Positions 50,617 through 60,124 of a stretch of DNA of 64,000 nucleotides are shown piece after piece. Source of the stretch: Ligula intestinalis. Lineage: Eukaryota > Platyhelminthes > Cestoda > Diphyllobothriidea > Diphyllobothriidae. A program made the position numbers and the translations under genes. Location: assembly GCA_036362985.1 (NCBI GenBank), contig JAYGXS010000003.1, positions 47,853,422 through 47,917,421 on the forward strand. The letters are read 5' to 3'. Within the stretch, counting starts at the first letter, position 1. Each line of letters starts with the position of its first letter. Under the pieces are notes generated by a model. The model had not been told where the DNA came from, ran no database searches, and saw nothing but the letters and a program-made list of their open reading frames with translations.

Positions 50617-51431
50617 GTGAGGCACAAACCCAAATTTAGTAAGGGTGGACTGCCTATCTACTTATTTAATGGGTTTTTACTGGAATTGTATTTCATAACT
50701 TTCCATAATCATTAGACTTTTGAATCGCTAAATGTCGCTGGGGTGCAATTAAAGATTGCATCCCTGTCATTTCATTTTATTCGTAAATGACTCAAGTGGC
50801 ACTTCAGAATATAATGACTTCCAGATCGGTCTGTTTGTTTACCGGTCGACAGAGCAGCCCCTTTATTTCGTAATGCATATAATGTCCAAATAAAACGGAT
50901 TTTGTGCGCGTTAAAATGCCACGAGATTTTATCGAAAATGCAAGCGAGGGCCTATTGTGGGCTTCCGGTAGACAAAATATCACACAACACACCACTGGTT
51001 TTATGTATTTACTCTGTCTTTGGACGTCTTCAATAGTAATACAGTCTCCGGCTAGTTTTCATCGGAGCGTGGACAACTTTGCAAATGAAGTGTTACTTGG
51101 TGACCCTGAAACCTAATGGTGCTTGATCTCCATGTTTTATGTGATTGCTACTTCGAGTAGGAGTCGTGGTTAAATGCTCTATATTAAAAAGAGGCCCTCG
51201 TAACAGTCAACCTTTTCACTGACCTTATATCTTAGCAATTACTGTAAGTCATAACTAGTCCAGTAGTGTAACCTGAGGGTATATTATGATCATCCTTGTC
51301 CGCGTGTTGGCATACTTTGTTGTACTTTAACGAACTAAGAAAATCCGTTCACTGAGTGAATTTTTTCGCTCATCTTGACGCAATTGCCCAAGAACTTCAG
51401 GTATGAAAGCTTTTCCTCCGCTCTCTTGCAG
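50617..51431 (+). other. Intron 10
   Basis: 815 bases, GT-AG, nothing recognisable. Confidence 0.7.
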
Positions 51432-51593
51432 AAAGCTGACCTGGCGGTTGCCATGCTAACCATCAACTACGAGCGTGAGAGGGTAATTGACTTCACAACT
51501 CCATTCATGAATCTTGGTGTGAGTATCATCTTCAAGAAACCGCAGGGAAAGCAGCCTGATCTATTTGCCTTCCTTCGTCCGCTATCACCTACC
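51432..51593 (+). CDS. Glutamate receptor exon 11: end of S1, agonist-site arginine (residues 519-572)
   Basis: Acceptor CTCTCTTGCAG, donor ACC|GTAAGT, phase 0 on both sides. [20 protein letters not shown] carries Thr528 and the invariant agonist-binding Arg533, but Met526 stands where nearly all relatives have Pro. [15 protein letters not shown] and [10 protein letters not shown] lead into M1. Confidence 0.97.
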
Positions 51594-52239
51594 GTAAGTT
51601 GAACAAATCCGAAAAAGTGATAAGTGTAACCTCGAGTTTCGAAGTCTGCTTTGAGCACCGAAACAGGGGGCCTTCCATAAAAGCCTTGGTTTTTGTTTGG
51701 GTCTTGGTAATCCGGTGAAGTCCAAATTTTCTGTCAAAAATTGCTACATTTATCAACTGCTATGCAAAGGTATCTTAAGTAGTAGTCCTTGCAAAGCCGG
51801 GCTGTAGGACAATGTAGCAAATCGGCTGATTGGTATAATATCGCGCAGACAGGCGCCTAGAGAACGGTTTCGTGAAAAAATTTTCCTTGAATAAAAGTGT
51901 ATTTTGAACAGTTTTATTGCAGTTGATGCCATATACACTTTGCTGAAGCCTCAAGTTACGCATGCTGTGCCTAAAAGTACAAAGTGCGTTTTGTAAAATG
52001 TCGCATTGCCCGAATTTAAGATACTGTTTGAGACGTCAAATTGATATGTCGCCCCACTTAGTCGTTGCCTTATGGAATACGAATTTATGCATACTAATTT
52101 GGCTGAGGATGTTAGTTTAGGTTCCCCAATGTAAGATTGTATGCAGCTAGGCGTTCAGTACTCCATCACCTTCTCCTTCCTTCACTGATTTACGATTCAA
52201 AATAGTATTTGGCTTATGCTTATGTTTACGGAACTAAGA

Positions 52240-52360
52240 GTTACATTTAGTGTTTATGGTTAAGTAGTAATGGTTTGGGTTAGAATTTAAATTTGTAGTT
52301 GGGATGAGGGGTTTGGTGTCATGATTGTGAGTAAGAGTCAGGTATCTAGGGTCAGCGCTG
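52240..52360 (+). repeat. Degenerate GGTTAG-like block
   Basis: Imperfect GGTTAAG, GGTTTGGGTTAG and GGGGTTTGG words, resembling the block at 24.5 kb. Confidence 0.4.
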
Positions 52361-53974
52361 TAATATTAGCTCCACGGATTACAATAAGCTCACGAAGGTA
52401 CGTACAATACCTCATTTGCTGACCGCAAGCTTGTATTTACTGCTTTTCTGAATGCGTTGTACCCTACCGTGCCTTCATTTTAATTTTCTGTAAGTCATTT
52501 TGTGTTCGTTCTGCGTCCGTTTTGTTTTTAAGAAATAAGGTTTTTAATAATTTTATGTTTTTGTCATGTTTAAATGAACCTGAGCTTAATATCAGTCTGT
52601 GATTCGGCTTATCAGCCAATTCAGTTTTTAATATTTTCTAAAGTACGGAACCGCGTGTATGGCTCATTTGTGTACTTAAACAAAGCAGTGACTGAAATAC
52701 CATTTTGGTATTCTTTCTTTACGGAGGATTCTGCTTACCGCTTACTTCAGCCCTACCTATGAAAACCTTATAAGCATCATTCTTGATTACGGGCTCTTTT
52801 TTCTCTTCAACTGAAATGGGCTTTATCGTATGCCGAGACATGGTGACAATTCAAGACTGGGCTGGTCCTTTGAACACATAAGTTAAGAGGCTACAAAAGG
52901 CCAAGGCTATGGCCAGCATCGTTTTTTCATCCCCGACGTAGAAGCTTAAACTCTGACGCGAGAATTCTAAAATGAGGTCATTTACCTTACCTTTGTTATA
53001 GGTGACGAAGATTTAGTGATAGCAGCCTTATCAAATCTTGCGAGTTCCTTTGTTTTTAAAATCAGAAAAGGCATTCTGGTGTCTCTAAAATGACCACACA
53101 AAAAGGCATTTTCAACAGCCAAAGGTTGTCCGAGATGTCGACCTATGCAGGAGAGCGCAGGCTATCATTAAAGAGCCAATGAGAGCCATTTTCAAAGAGT
53201 TTTACGTTTTTTTAAATCAAAAGTCAAACCTCTGATATGCGAAGACAGCAGACTAACTCCTATGTTATGTGGAGACGATCGTTTATGATCGGTAGAACCC
53301 CCAGATAACTGTGCGATCCGGTGAAACGCCTTTTGAAGAAAATCAGGCAGACTGAGAAACTCAGGTTGCCCTGTTTCGTCTCAGATTAAAATAATATTGG
53401 TCAGAATAAAAAAATGAACTGGAGGACAGTCCAGAACCTCTATTCCAGCGGCACTTAGGTCGTCAGTATTATGTGTAGCAACTGAGCCTCGTCGGCGATG
53501 ACCTTGCGTGTGTTAGCCACGATTGTCCAGCTCTGAATTTACTCAGTGGCTGGTAACCCCGTACTTACGTATGCCAAAAACAATCTGCTCCTTCTCACAT
53601 TGTCTTCATCACGCAGGAATGACTAGCAAAAGATTTTCACGAGTATGTTACTCTCGACACTTAACTTCCAAGTGCAATTAGTTGAAAAACCTGGAATGTC
53701 ATTTCTAGGGCATAACTGGGATGGAGTCCAGAAACAGCGTGCTAACAGTACAAAGGATTCATTTAACAGGGCGATTGGGAACAGTACGCTTACTCTGTAT
53801 AAAGACCGCCGATCCGGATCTGTAGTCATTTCGGAAGCTGCGTTGTGTTCTTGAGTGCGGCTGAGGATGGATTTTTAGATGCCAGTTTGTGACGTGTGCA
53901 AGCACAAGTTTGGGTAGGACACGCGAATAGGAACACTCATAATTCAAATGGACCTGAGCTAAATTCCAAATAAG

Positions 53975-54090
53975 TATGGGTTCTTGGTAAGGTAGGCCTG
54001 GAGTTAAAGTTAGGTTAGCGGTTCAAGCCAGTATTAGGTTTGCGTTAACGTTTGGCTTCGGGCTGACTATTGATGTTAGGATTTTGACGT
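53975..54090 (+). repeat. Degenerate GGTTAG-like block
   Basis: Imperfect AAGTTAGGTTAGCGGTT and TATTAGGTTTGCG words, the third such block in the window. Confidence 0.4.
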
Positions 54091-54415
54091 GTTAACGATC
54101 ACGAATTTTATAAATTAGAGCACGGCCACCTGTCTTATCGAGGGTTTGTTCATATGCTGTGCCTAAGCTCAGTGTATTTTATTTTTCTAAGGCAAATTGG
54201 CCCTCTGCTGAGTCCTTGTGTTTTCCCAGTGTGAGGTCATATTCTCCATTAGTTGACGCCCATTGTACAAATTATTTGAGATACATCTGCGCTGACTTTG
54301 GTTAGGCAATTTTCACATGCTCTGTGGGCATATAATATGCCTTTCTTTTTTGCTTGTTTTCTAGCTTTTGTTGGGGTTGGATACCTCAACTGACTATGCC
54401 ATCCTTCATTTTTAG

Positions 54416-54596
54416 GTTTGGGGCTACGTTTTAATTGCTTACGTTGGCGTCAGCATGGCGTTATTCTTCGTTGGCCGATTCAGCCCTTATGAGTGGCATA
54501 ACCCGCATCCATGCAACGTGGATTCTGAACTTTTGGAAAATACCTTTAATATGCTTAACAGTCTGTGGTTTACAATCGGATCTTTGATGCAACAAG
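54416..54596 (+). CDS. Glutamate receptor exon 12: M1 and pore loop (residues 573-633)
   Basis: Acceptor CATTTTTAG, donor CAAG|GTAGCT, leaving in phase 1. Residues 573-592 form M1; [14 protein letters not shown] is the kainate/AMPA linker; [12 protein letters not shown] is the pore helix and filter. The Q/R-site codon is CAA at 54590-54592 (Gln631), four bases before the exon end. Confidence 0.97.
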
Positions 54597-54724
54597 GTAG
54601 CTATTCAAGCTGTGTGTGTACCTAACCTTGCTAGAATATATTATCATAATCGTCTACTGATATTTTACAAGTAGGCCTATGTACAACAAATTACCTTAAC
54701 TATTTCGCTCTTGTATGTTTGCAG

Positions 54725-54942
54725 GTTCAGATATTCTGCCACGAGCTACGTCAACACGGATAGTCTCGGGATTTTGGTGGTTCTTCACCCTCATTATAAT
54801 CTCCTCCTACACGGCCAACTTGGCTGCATTTCTCACAGTAGAGAGAATGAAGGTGCCCATTGAAGACGTCAATGACCTCGCCAAACAAACAAAAATCAAA
54901 TATGGAACTCGTGACGGTGGATCATCGGCTGCGTTTTTCGAG
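54725..54942 (+). CDS. Glutamate receptor exon 13: M3 gate and start of S2 (residues 633-705)
   Basis: Acceptor TGTTTGCAG, donor GAG|GTAAGC, entering in phase 1 and leaving in phase 0. Carries the invariant gate [15 protein letters not shown] (660-674) and the agonist-contact pair Ser699-Ser700 in DGGSSAAFF, where kainate receptors have Ala/Ser-Thr. Confidence 0.97.
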
Positions 54943-55460
54943 GTAAGCAGCATTGTTGCGACAGTTCTTCTCGTTCATTGTGGGTTTAAATGTAAAACTT
55001 AAGCACGGTAATGTACCTTGAAGTATGCGCAGGCGTTACTATTACGGTAAATGTAATCTCTACTTGATTTGATTAACTTTCCGTTTGACACTCTTAATTC
55101 CTGTTCCACTCCGTGAAGGCTACTTCCACTGACCGAAACAAGCTTTCAATTGTCTGATAAAGGCTTTAGCAAGTGTAAGTTTGTCTCCGGTTTATCTGGT
55201 CTCCAAAGCGATAATGTTACAGGAGTCCAAAAGCCCAAATATAAAATCGGCTTATGTATGTGTACTCCTATCACAAAACTTATTCGATAGCGCAATTTCA
55301 TAGTTCATATTGTTGTCACTAAAATGACGTTAATTAATCATCAAATGAAAGAAGTGGTCCCTATCAACGTCGACATAATGGCCTGCAGACATCGCTCAAC
55401 CACCAGAGTGATTCCCTTTCTACTTGGCAATAAATCATTTCGTCCTCTCTTCAACCATAG
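54943..55460 (+). other. Intron 13
   Basis: 518 bases, GT-AG, nothing recognisable. Confidence 0.7.
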
Positions 55461-55683
55461 AAATCTAACGTCAGCACCTACCAGCGTATGTGGCAGTTCA
55501 TGTCCTCGCACAAGAACGTGATTATGAATAACACGGAGGAGGCGATTGCTCGCGTCAAACGCGGAGGCTACGCATATATTCTCGAATCTACAATTAATGA
55601 ATACTACACGCAGCGAAACTGTGATCTCATGCAAGTAGGCAACAATCTTGACTCGAAAGGTTATGGCATAGGATTTCCCCAGG
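55461..55683 (+). CDS. Glutamate receptor exon 14: S2 (residues 706-780)
   Basis: Acceptor CAACCATAG, donor CAGG|GTAAGT, leaving in phase 1. STYQRMWQFM, the agonist-site Glu747 in YILESTINEYYTQRNC, C759 and LDSKGYGIGFPQG all follow the kainate pattern. Glu rather than Asp at 747 argues against an NMDA-type subunit. Confidence 0.97.
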
Positions 55684-55888
55684 GTAAGTCACCGTTGCTG
55701 TTTGCTTTCAAATTTTCCCACTTTCAGTCATGCTTGGGCAGAAAAAATATTAATCTATTTTCTTGTGGTACTTCTCTGTCTGCCAAATTTCCACATGTAG
55801 CCTCCTTGTTTTGAAACTTATTGCTTATTGATAGGCTGTTTGCATGTTTATTACCTACTGGCTGTCAATTCGTCTTTCGCTTTTTTAG

Positions 55889-56157
55889 GTTCAAAGTATC
55901 GTGACTCTTTCTCTGAAGTCATCCTTGCCCTTCAGCGTTCACAAACACTCGAAGAAATGCGCAGGTACTGGTGGCGAAACTACAGCATCACAGAACCATG
56001 TAATGACGCGCCGTCCAAGGTGTCAGATACCAATTCGCTGGGCGTAGAACAAGTAGGCGGCTGCTTCGTTATGGTTCTGATTGGACTGGGTGCATCGCTT
56101 CTCATCAGTTTCTCCGAATTCCTCTACAAAGCTTATCAACGCTCGAAAACCTCAAAG
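55889..56157 (+). CDS. Glutamate receptor exon 15: end of S2 and M4 (residues 780-869)
   Basis: Acceptor CGCTTTTTTAG, donor AAG|GTATTA, entering in phase 1, leaving in phase 0. YRDSFSEVILALQ and MRRYWWRNYSITEPCN (C817, the S2 disulfide partner) precede LGVEQVGGCF and the M4 helix (about 836-859), then the basic KAYQRSKTSK. Confidence 0.96.
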
Positions 56158-57121
56158 GTATTAATCAGCGACTTAAAAACTCTGGTTTTGCAGTGAATCA
56201 AATTACTTACCGAGGAAAAAACGGCAGTTTATCTGGAATTTGTCAATAATAAGTAGGTATAACCACAATATATAATTAAATACGCATTGTGGATAAATCG
56301 AAAGCTTCAAAATCACAGTCTCCTGAAGACCAGAAACTTTACCCCAATCGTACTTAGCGCACATTAAACGTTAACTTGGAGTTTTCATAAACATTCCCTT
56401 GGTTTAACACTGAAATTAGACTTGATTTCAAGTAGTGGGCCATGCAAAATAAGATGCAATGCATGCCTCTTCTAACTAAGTGATGTACGAGTTAAGAGGG
56501 TTGAGGACATTCAGAGGTCAGGGTTATTGTCTACTTCAGTCAGGGGCTGAGGACGTGGGGGGAGGAAAAAAGTGTGGGACAATGAGTTATATCTCCCTTT
56601 TGTCGCTGTACCGTGGGTTGGAAAACATGCTGGATTCAGTTTGGACTAGGAGAGCTTTAGGGCGTGTATAAACGCTCTATGCAAATACCAAGGTTGAAGT
56701 GGCTAGCCGTTTGGCAACTACAGCTTAGCCAGCCTATAAAGCATACATACACAAGGCTCGGACAGTCTACAGAGTTTTCAGGGCAAGGCAGAAGATAAGT
56801 AAACTAGCAGCGTTGTTCCTCAATTACTCCAACTTTCACTCATGCCTACTGCAGAGAATGTAAAACTAGGATTTGATTCGTCAGCAGTCATGGCCATATG
56901 CGCGCTTCACAATAGCCTGGTATTATGATTAAAAGCTGTCAATGGTAGGCTTGACATATGACTCGGGTTTGCATCGATTCCGCGTCCTGGCAAAGGGTTC
57001 TGTCTGTGCAAAAGATGAGCCCGTACAGTCGTTACTGCTATGATGAAAAATAGACACTAATACCAGCACCGGCGCTGCTGTAAGCGCTTCTCAGTTCTGC
57101 ATATTTCCTGTCTCATTTTAG
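56158..57121 (+). other. Intron 15
   Basis: 964 bases, GT-AG. A GC-richer patch at about 56490-56690 is unassigned. Confidence 0.65.
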
Positions 57122-57472
57122 AGACCACTGCGTGAGGAGGTGGCCCGCGAGTTCCGCTTTTCGATGGCCCGCTCGAGTACTCGTGACTTCGGAGCGGAAT
57201 CGGCCCTGGCTCTGCCTCCACCGCCCGCTAATTGTCTCATCTCCTCCAAGGAGTGTCGTGTCGCCGCAATGGCCTACGCACCCTGCCTGCCCGCAGTTGT
57301 GCGCCCTGTGGACGCAGATGATCCCAATGCCCCAACAGCCCACTCCTCCGACCGACGGCGTTCTGTCTTCGACGTGACACTCATGCATCGACGCTGCTCC
57401 AGCAACCGACGTTCCCGTAACTCAAATTCCGGTGGGGAAGTCAGTTCCATAAATGCGGGTTTGTGTTCCTAA
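57122..57472 (+). CDS. Glutamate receptor exon 16: cytoplasmic tail, with an in-frame stop if not spliced onward
   Basis: Acceptor TCTCATTTTAG, phase 0. The tail begins RPLREEVAREFRFSMARS and is rich in Ser, Arg and Pro. Two endings fit. Reading on gives a stop at 57470-57472 and a 985-residue protein, with AATAAA 41 bases later. Alternatively a GTTTGT donor at 57459 ends the exon at 57458 in phase 1, which fits the next exon. REF close to the membrane and basic clusters could be trafficking or phosphorylation sites; that is inference. Confidence 0.88.
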   Translation, partial: RPLREEVAREFRFSMARSSTRDFGAESALALPPPPANCLISSKECRVAAMAYAPCLPAVVRPVDADDPNAPTAHSSDRRRSVFDVTLMHRRCSSNRRSRNSNSGGEVSSINAGLCS

Positions 57473-57512
57473 TCCAAGTGTCTTTTTGTTGCACATTTTG
57501 CTTTTATGACCC

Positions 57513-57518
57513 AATAAA
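57513..57518 (+). promoter_or_regulatory. Possible polyadenylation signal for the short isoform
   Basis: A canonical AATAAA lies 41 bases after the stop at 57470-57472. In an AT-rich genome such hexamers arise often, but the close spacing supports exon 16 as a real 3' end. Confidence 0.4.
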
Positions 57519-58527
57519 CCTCGCCACAACAATGGGCCGGAATTGAACCTTTTGCGTAGCTGGCCGACGACGAAGTTGGTGACTAAGCTGAAACTGAACA
57601 TTACCGTTTTTGTTTATACTCTTCCTAAGCACTTTTACAACTTCTCTCGCATTTACTCGGTCTTTTTGATCTGGAGTAGGCTCTTAAGGGCTCAGAGTTT
57701 CAACAGAACCCTTGTTGGATATTGCTTCTGTTTTGCATTCTTGATTGATTTTGAACCAGATACCTGTGGTATCTAGGTCTACCGTAGGTATGCTAACTCT
57801 TGAAATCCCAGGAGTTACACAGACTGTGTCCCCGAAAGTCTTACAACAATGACTACTTCTAAAAAGGTGGAAATTTCTGGTTTATTAATCATAATTCAGT
57901 AATGTAAAAATATTCATATTCTTACCAAGACTAGAATTTCGGAATTGGACTACGTTACAAATTACTTAATTAACGCTATTTTAAGGGTTCATCAAAAAGA
58001 AGAAGCATGCCGCATGGAAAACAAAGACAAATAATAACTACCAATGAGTACTGCACTTTGGTGACTGTTTGTTTGCATTTCAAAGGGTCTGTTGGACAGG
58101 CTGTATATAGTGGTTTGTTGGCTGTGATTATTTAGCTTAAAATCTGACTTTTCTTACATGCAAAAGTTCTAACTTATTTGGTGTCTATTCTTTTTTAAAG
58201 TGAAAAAGATTTTCGGAAGGAGAGGGTACAGTTAACAAACGTTTAGGCAAACAACCAGTAGTAATTAGAGACGAGATGACTACCGAGATAATGACACTTT
58301 GCGTCCTCACACCCCCCAATACAACGCGCGGCAGAGACGATGGCGGACATGAACTAATCGTCTGACCCCTTCTCCCCCTTCACCTTCTCTTTTCCCTAAT
58401 TATGACTGTAATCTGACCCCTTTGATCCCTTAACGTCTCTCCCCCCCTCTCCTCCTAATTGCTACTAATTGGTTGTCTAATTTTTTGTTAACTTTACCCT
58501 GCCATATATTATTGTATTTGCCTGGTT

Positions 58528-58611
<84 letters not shown>
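58528..58611 (+). repeat. (ATG)28 microsatellite
   Basis: 28 perfect ATG triplets, followed by TTGAG and the assembly gap. Long single-residue frames across it are an artefact. Confidence 0.97.
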
Positions 58612-58616
58612 TTGAG

Positions 58617-59016
58617 NNNNNNNNNNNNNNNNNNNNNNNNNNNNNNNNNNNNNNNNNNNNNNNNNNNNNNNNNNNNNNNNNNNNNNNNNNNNNNNNNNNN
58701 NNNNNNNNNNNNNNNNNNNNNNNNNNNNNNNNNNNNNNNNNNNNNNNNNNNNNNNNNNNNNNNNNNNNNNNNNNNNNNNNNNNNNNNNNNNNNNNNNNNN
58801 NNNNNNNNNNNNNNNNNNNNNNNNNNNNNNNNNNNNNNNNNNNNNNNNNNNNNNNNNNNNNNNNNNNNNNNNNNNNNNNNNNNNNNNNNNNNNNNNNNNN
58901 NNNNNNNNNNNNNNNNNNNNNNNNNNNNNNNNNNNNNNNNNNNNNNNNNNNNNNNNNNNNNNNNNNNNNNNNNNNNNNNNNNNNNNNNNNNNNNNNNNNN
59001 NNNNNNNNNNNNNNNN
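58617..59016. other. Assembly gap of 400 N
   Basis: Exactly 400 unknown bases between two different trinucleotide tracts. The true length cannot be known from here. Confidence 1.

Positions 59017-59055
<39 letters not shown>
59017..59055 (+). repeat. (ATT)13 microsatellite
   Basis: 13 perfect ATT triplets at the right edge of the gap. Confidence 0.97.
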
Positions 59056-59056
<1 letters not shown>

Positions 59057-59154
59057 TGCTTTTCCTTAAATAGCCTTGAAATGAAATATTCTTTAATAAG
59101 CAGCTTTTGGGCCTCAAATTTAACAAACAAAGAAATGTTTGGTTCCATAATAGC

Positions 59155-59345
59155 AGTAAGTTGGGCTGATAAAATTGTTTCAATTTTGATTGAATTCACC
59201 GCGGACGGCGAGCATCGTAGCACAATCGGTGGAGCGTTGCCTGCGCAAAGGCCTACCCTGTTGTGTGGTTTCGACTCCCGCCGAGGCCGTGAGTTTTTTC
59301 ACAATCGGGTCAGCTAAATTAAGCAAATCTGCCAAAGTGAGTGAG
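59155..59345 (+). repeat. tRNA-derived repeat, first copy of a tandem pair
   Basis: A diverged leader (from about 59158) is followed by a tRNA-like head with B-box-like GTTTCGACTCC (about 59267-59277), then a body opening GAGTTTTTTCACAA. The same order recurs about 285 bases downstream. Confidence 0.6.
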
Positions 59346-59439
59346 CTTAGCAGTCATTCTGGTAGATTCTAGATGATTTCTCAGGAAATTCTGCTTGGGC
59401 GGTCAGCTAACTGTTCCGTAATGGTGGATTTAACACGAG

Positions 59440-59625
59440 CGGTAAGTTGAACGGGTATAATCGATCCGAGTATGATTAAATTAATGGCACACGGCGTGCG
59501 TCGTAGGTCATTCGGTAGAGCATTGGCTGCGCAAATGCATTCCCTGCTGTGCGGGTTCGACTCCCGCCGACGCCGCGAGTTTTTTCACAAATGGGTCAAC
59601 TAAATCAAGCAAATCTGAAAAAACC
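59440..59625 (+). repeat. tRNA-derived repeat, second copy of a tandem pair
   Basis: The leader GTTGAACGGGTATAATCGAT matches the arms of the palindrome at 40.7 kb. The tRNA-like head spans 59493-59574: outer GGCGT/ACGCC ends could pair, TAGGTCATTCGGTAGAGC resembles a D-arm with A-box, and GGTTCGACTCC (59554-59564) is a consensus B-box. The body GAGTTTTTTCACAAATGGGT follows. The head is 82 bases and its anticodon arm does not fold cleanly, so I call it a SINE head rather than a working tRNA gene. Confidence 0.65.
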
Positions 59626-59789
59626 CTAACAGCAAGCAAAGTAGCAAAATACTTTTTCCACATTAAACTCAACTATTAGTAGTGATGGTGACGGTTATGT
59701 TGACGAGATATTTCTATATCTTGAATAACTTTGGCTCATATCACTTTCTGCCACCGAACACGGCTAATTTTTCTTGATTATAATTTTAG

Positions 59790-60124
59790 CACAGCCACAC
59801 GAGAAAATAATTAGCAACGAAGCAGACCTTGGCGGACCCTCACATTCGGCCCAGCCGCCACCACTCTCCTCTGCTAGTGCCGGTCTGTTCTCCCCGGTTG
59901 CCACTTGGCGTTATTCACCGAGCCCCACTCACGCACATTCACCTCCCGCCCAAACCAAGTCGTTCAATGCCAAGCAGGGGTACATCCCTGCAGTATCAGT
60001 GGGGTACGAAATGGTCGCACGCGGCCAGCCTGCGGAACCCAGACTCGCTCTGCATGACGGTAGCTTTGGTGTCACGGGTTATGCGAATCATGGCGATTTG
60101 CAAGTAAAGACCTTCACCTGCTAG
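59790..60124 (+). CDS. Glutamate receptor exon 17: alternative C-terminal tail (residues 982-1092)
   Basis: Acceptor TATAATTTTAG, entering in phase 1 as the exon 16 donor requires. The 111 codons are rich in Pro, Ser, His and Ala and end QVKTFTC before TAG 60122. Composition is GC-rich and codon-like in an AT-rich setting, and the frame is open throughout, which supports coding. Against it: the exon 16 donor GTTTGT is weak, and no homologous family motif is present. A GTAAAG at 60105-60110 could be a further donor, in which case the gene would run on. Use of this exon is inference. Confidence 0.5.

Larger units (their letters stand above)
51594..54415 (+). other. Intron 11
   Basis: 2.8 kb, GT-AG. 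Contains two degenerate GGTTAG-like blocks (about 52240-52360 and 53975-54090); otherwise nothing recognisable. Confidence 0.6.
57473..59789 (+). other. Last intron or downstream region, with microsatellites and a gap
   Basis: Contains a polypyrimidine-rich stretch (about 58360-58460), an ATG repeat, 400 Ns, an ATT repeat and two tRNA-derived repeat copies. No further coding exon is visible in the sequenced part; the gap could hide one. Confidence 0.6.
25163..60124 (+). other. Kainate-type ionotropic glutamate receptor subunit, whole gene of 17 coding exons
   Basis: The exons below join with GT-AG introns and consistent phases to 3279 coding bases (1092 residues). Such subunits assemble as tetramers in the synaptic membrane and open a cation channel when glutamate binds. 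Domains: signal peptide (about 1-24), amino-terminal domain (about 30-435), S1 (about 436-572), M1 (573-594), pore loop with Gln631 at the Q/R site, M3 (about 646-669) with [10 protein letters not shown]2 (about 672-830), M4 (about 836-859), cytoplasmic tail (860-1092). Agonist-site Arg533, Thr528 and Glu747 and the S2 cysteines C759 and C817 are kept. EWHNPHPCN after M1, Glu747 rather than Asp, and [13 protein letters not shown] M3 context place it with kainate/AMPA receptors, nearest kainate. Introns total about 32 kb. The kainate class is family knowledge; the exact subunit is not assignable. Confidence 0.9.

Noticed and set aside
54715..55002. Extension of exon 13 through the intron
   Set aside because: The frame runs 60 bases past a strong GTAAGC donor, but the conserved S2 sequence continues only in exon 14.
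58473..59223. Long frames on both strands across the ATG/ATT repeats and the N gap
   Set aside because: They consist of homopolymer residues from microsatellites and unknown bases; not genes.
59493..59574. A working tRNA gene
   Set aside because: A- and B-boxes and the acceptor ends look right, but the anticodon arm and overall length do not fold to a standard cloverleaf, and the sequence belongs to a repeated unit with a leader and body.
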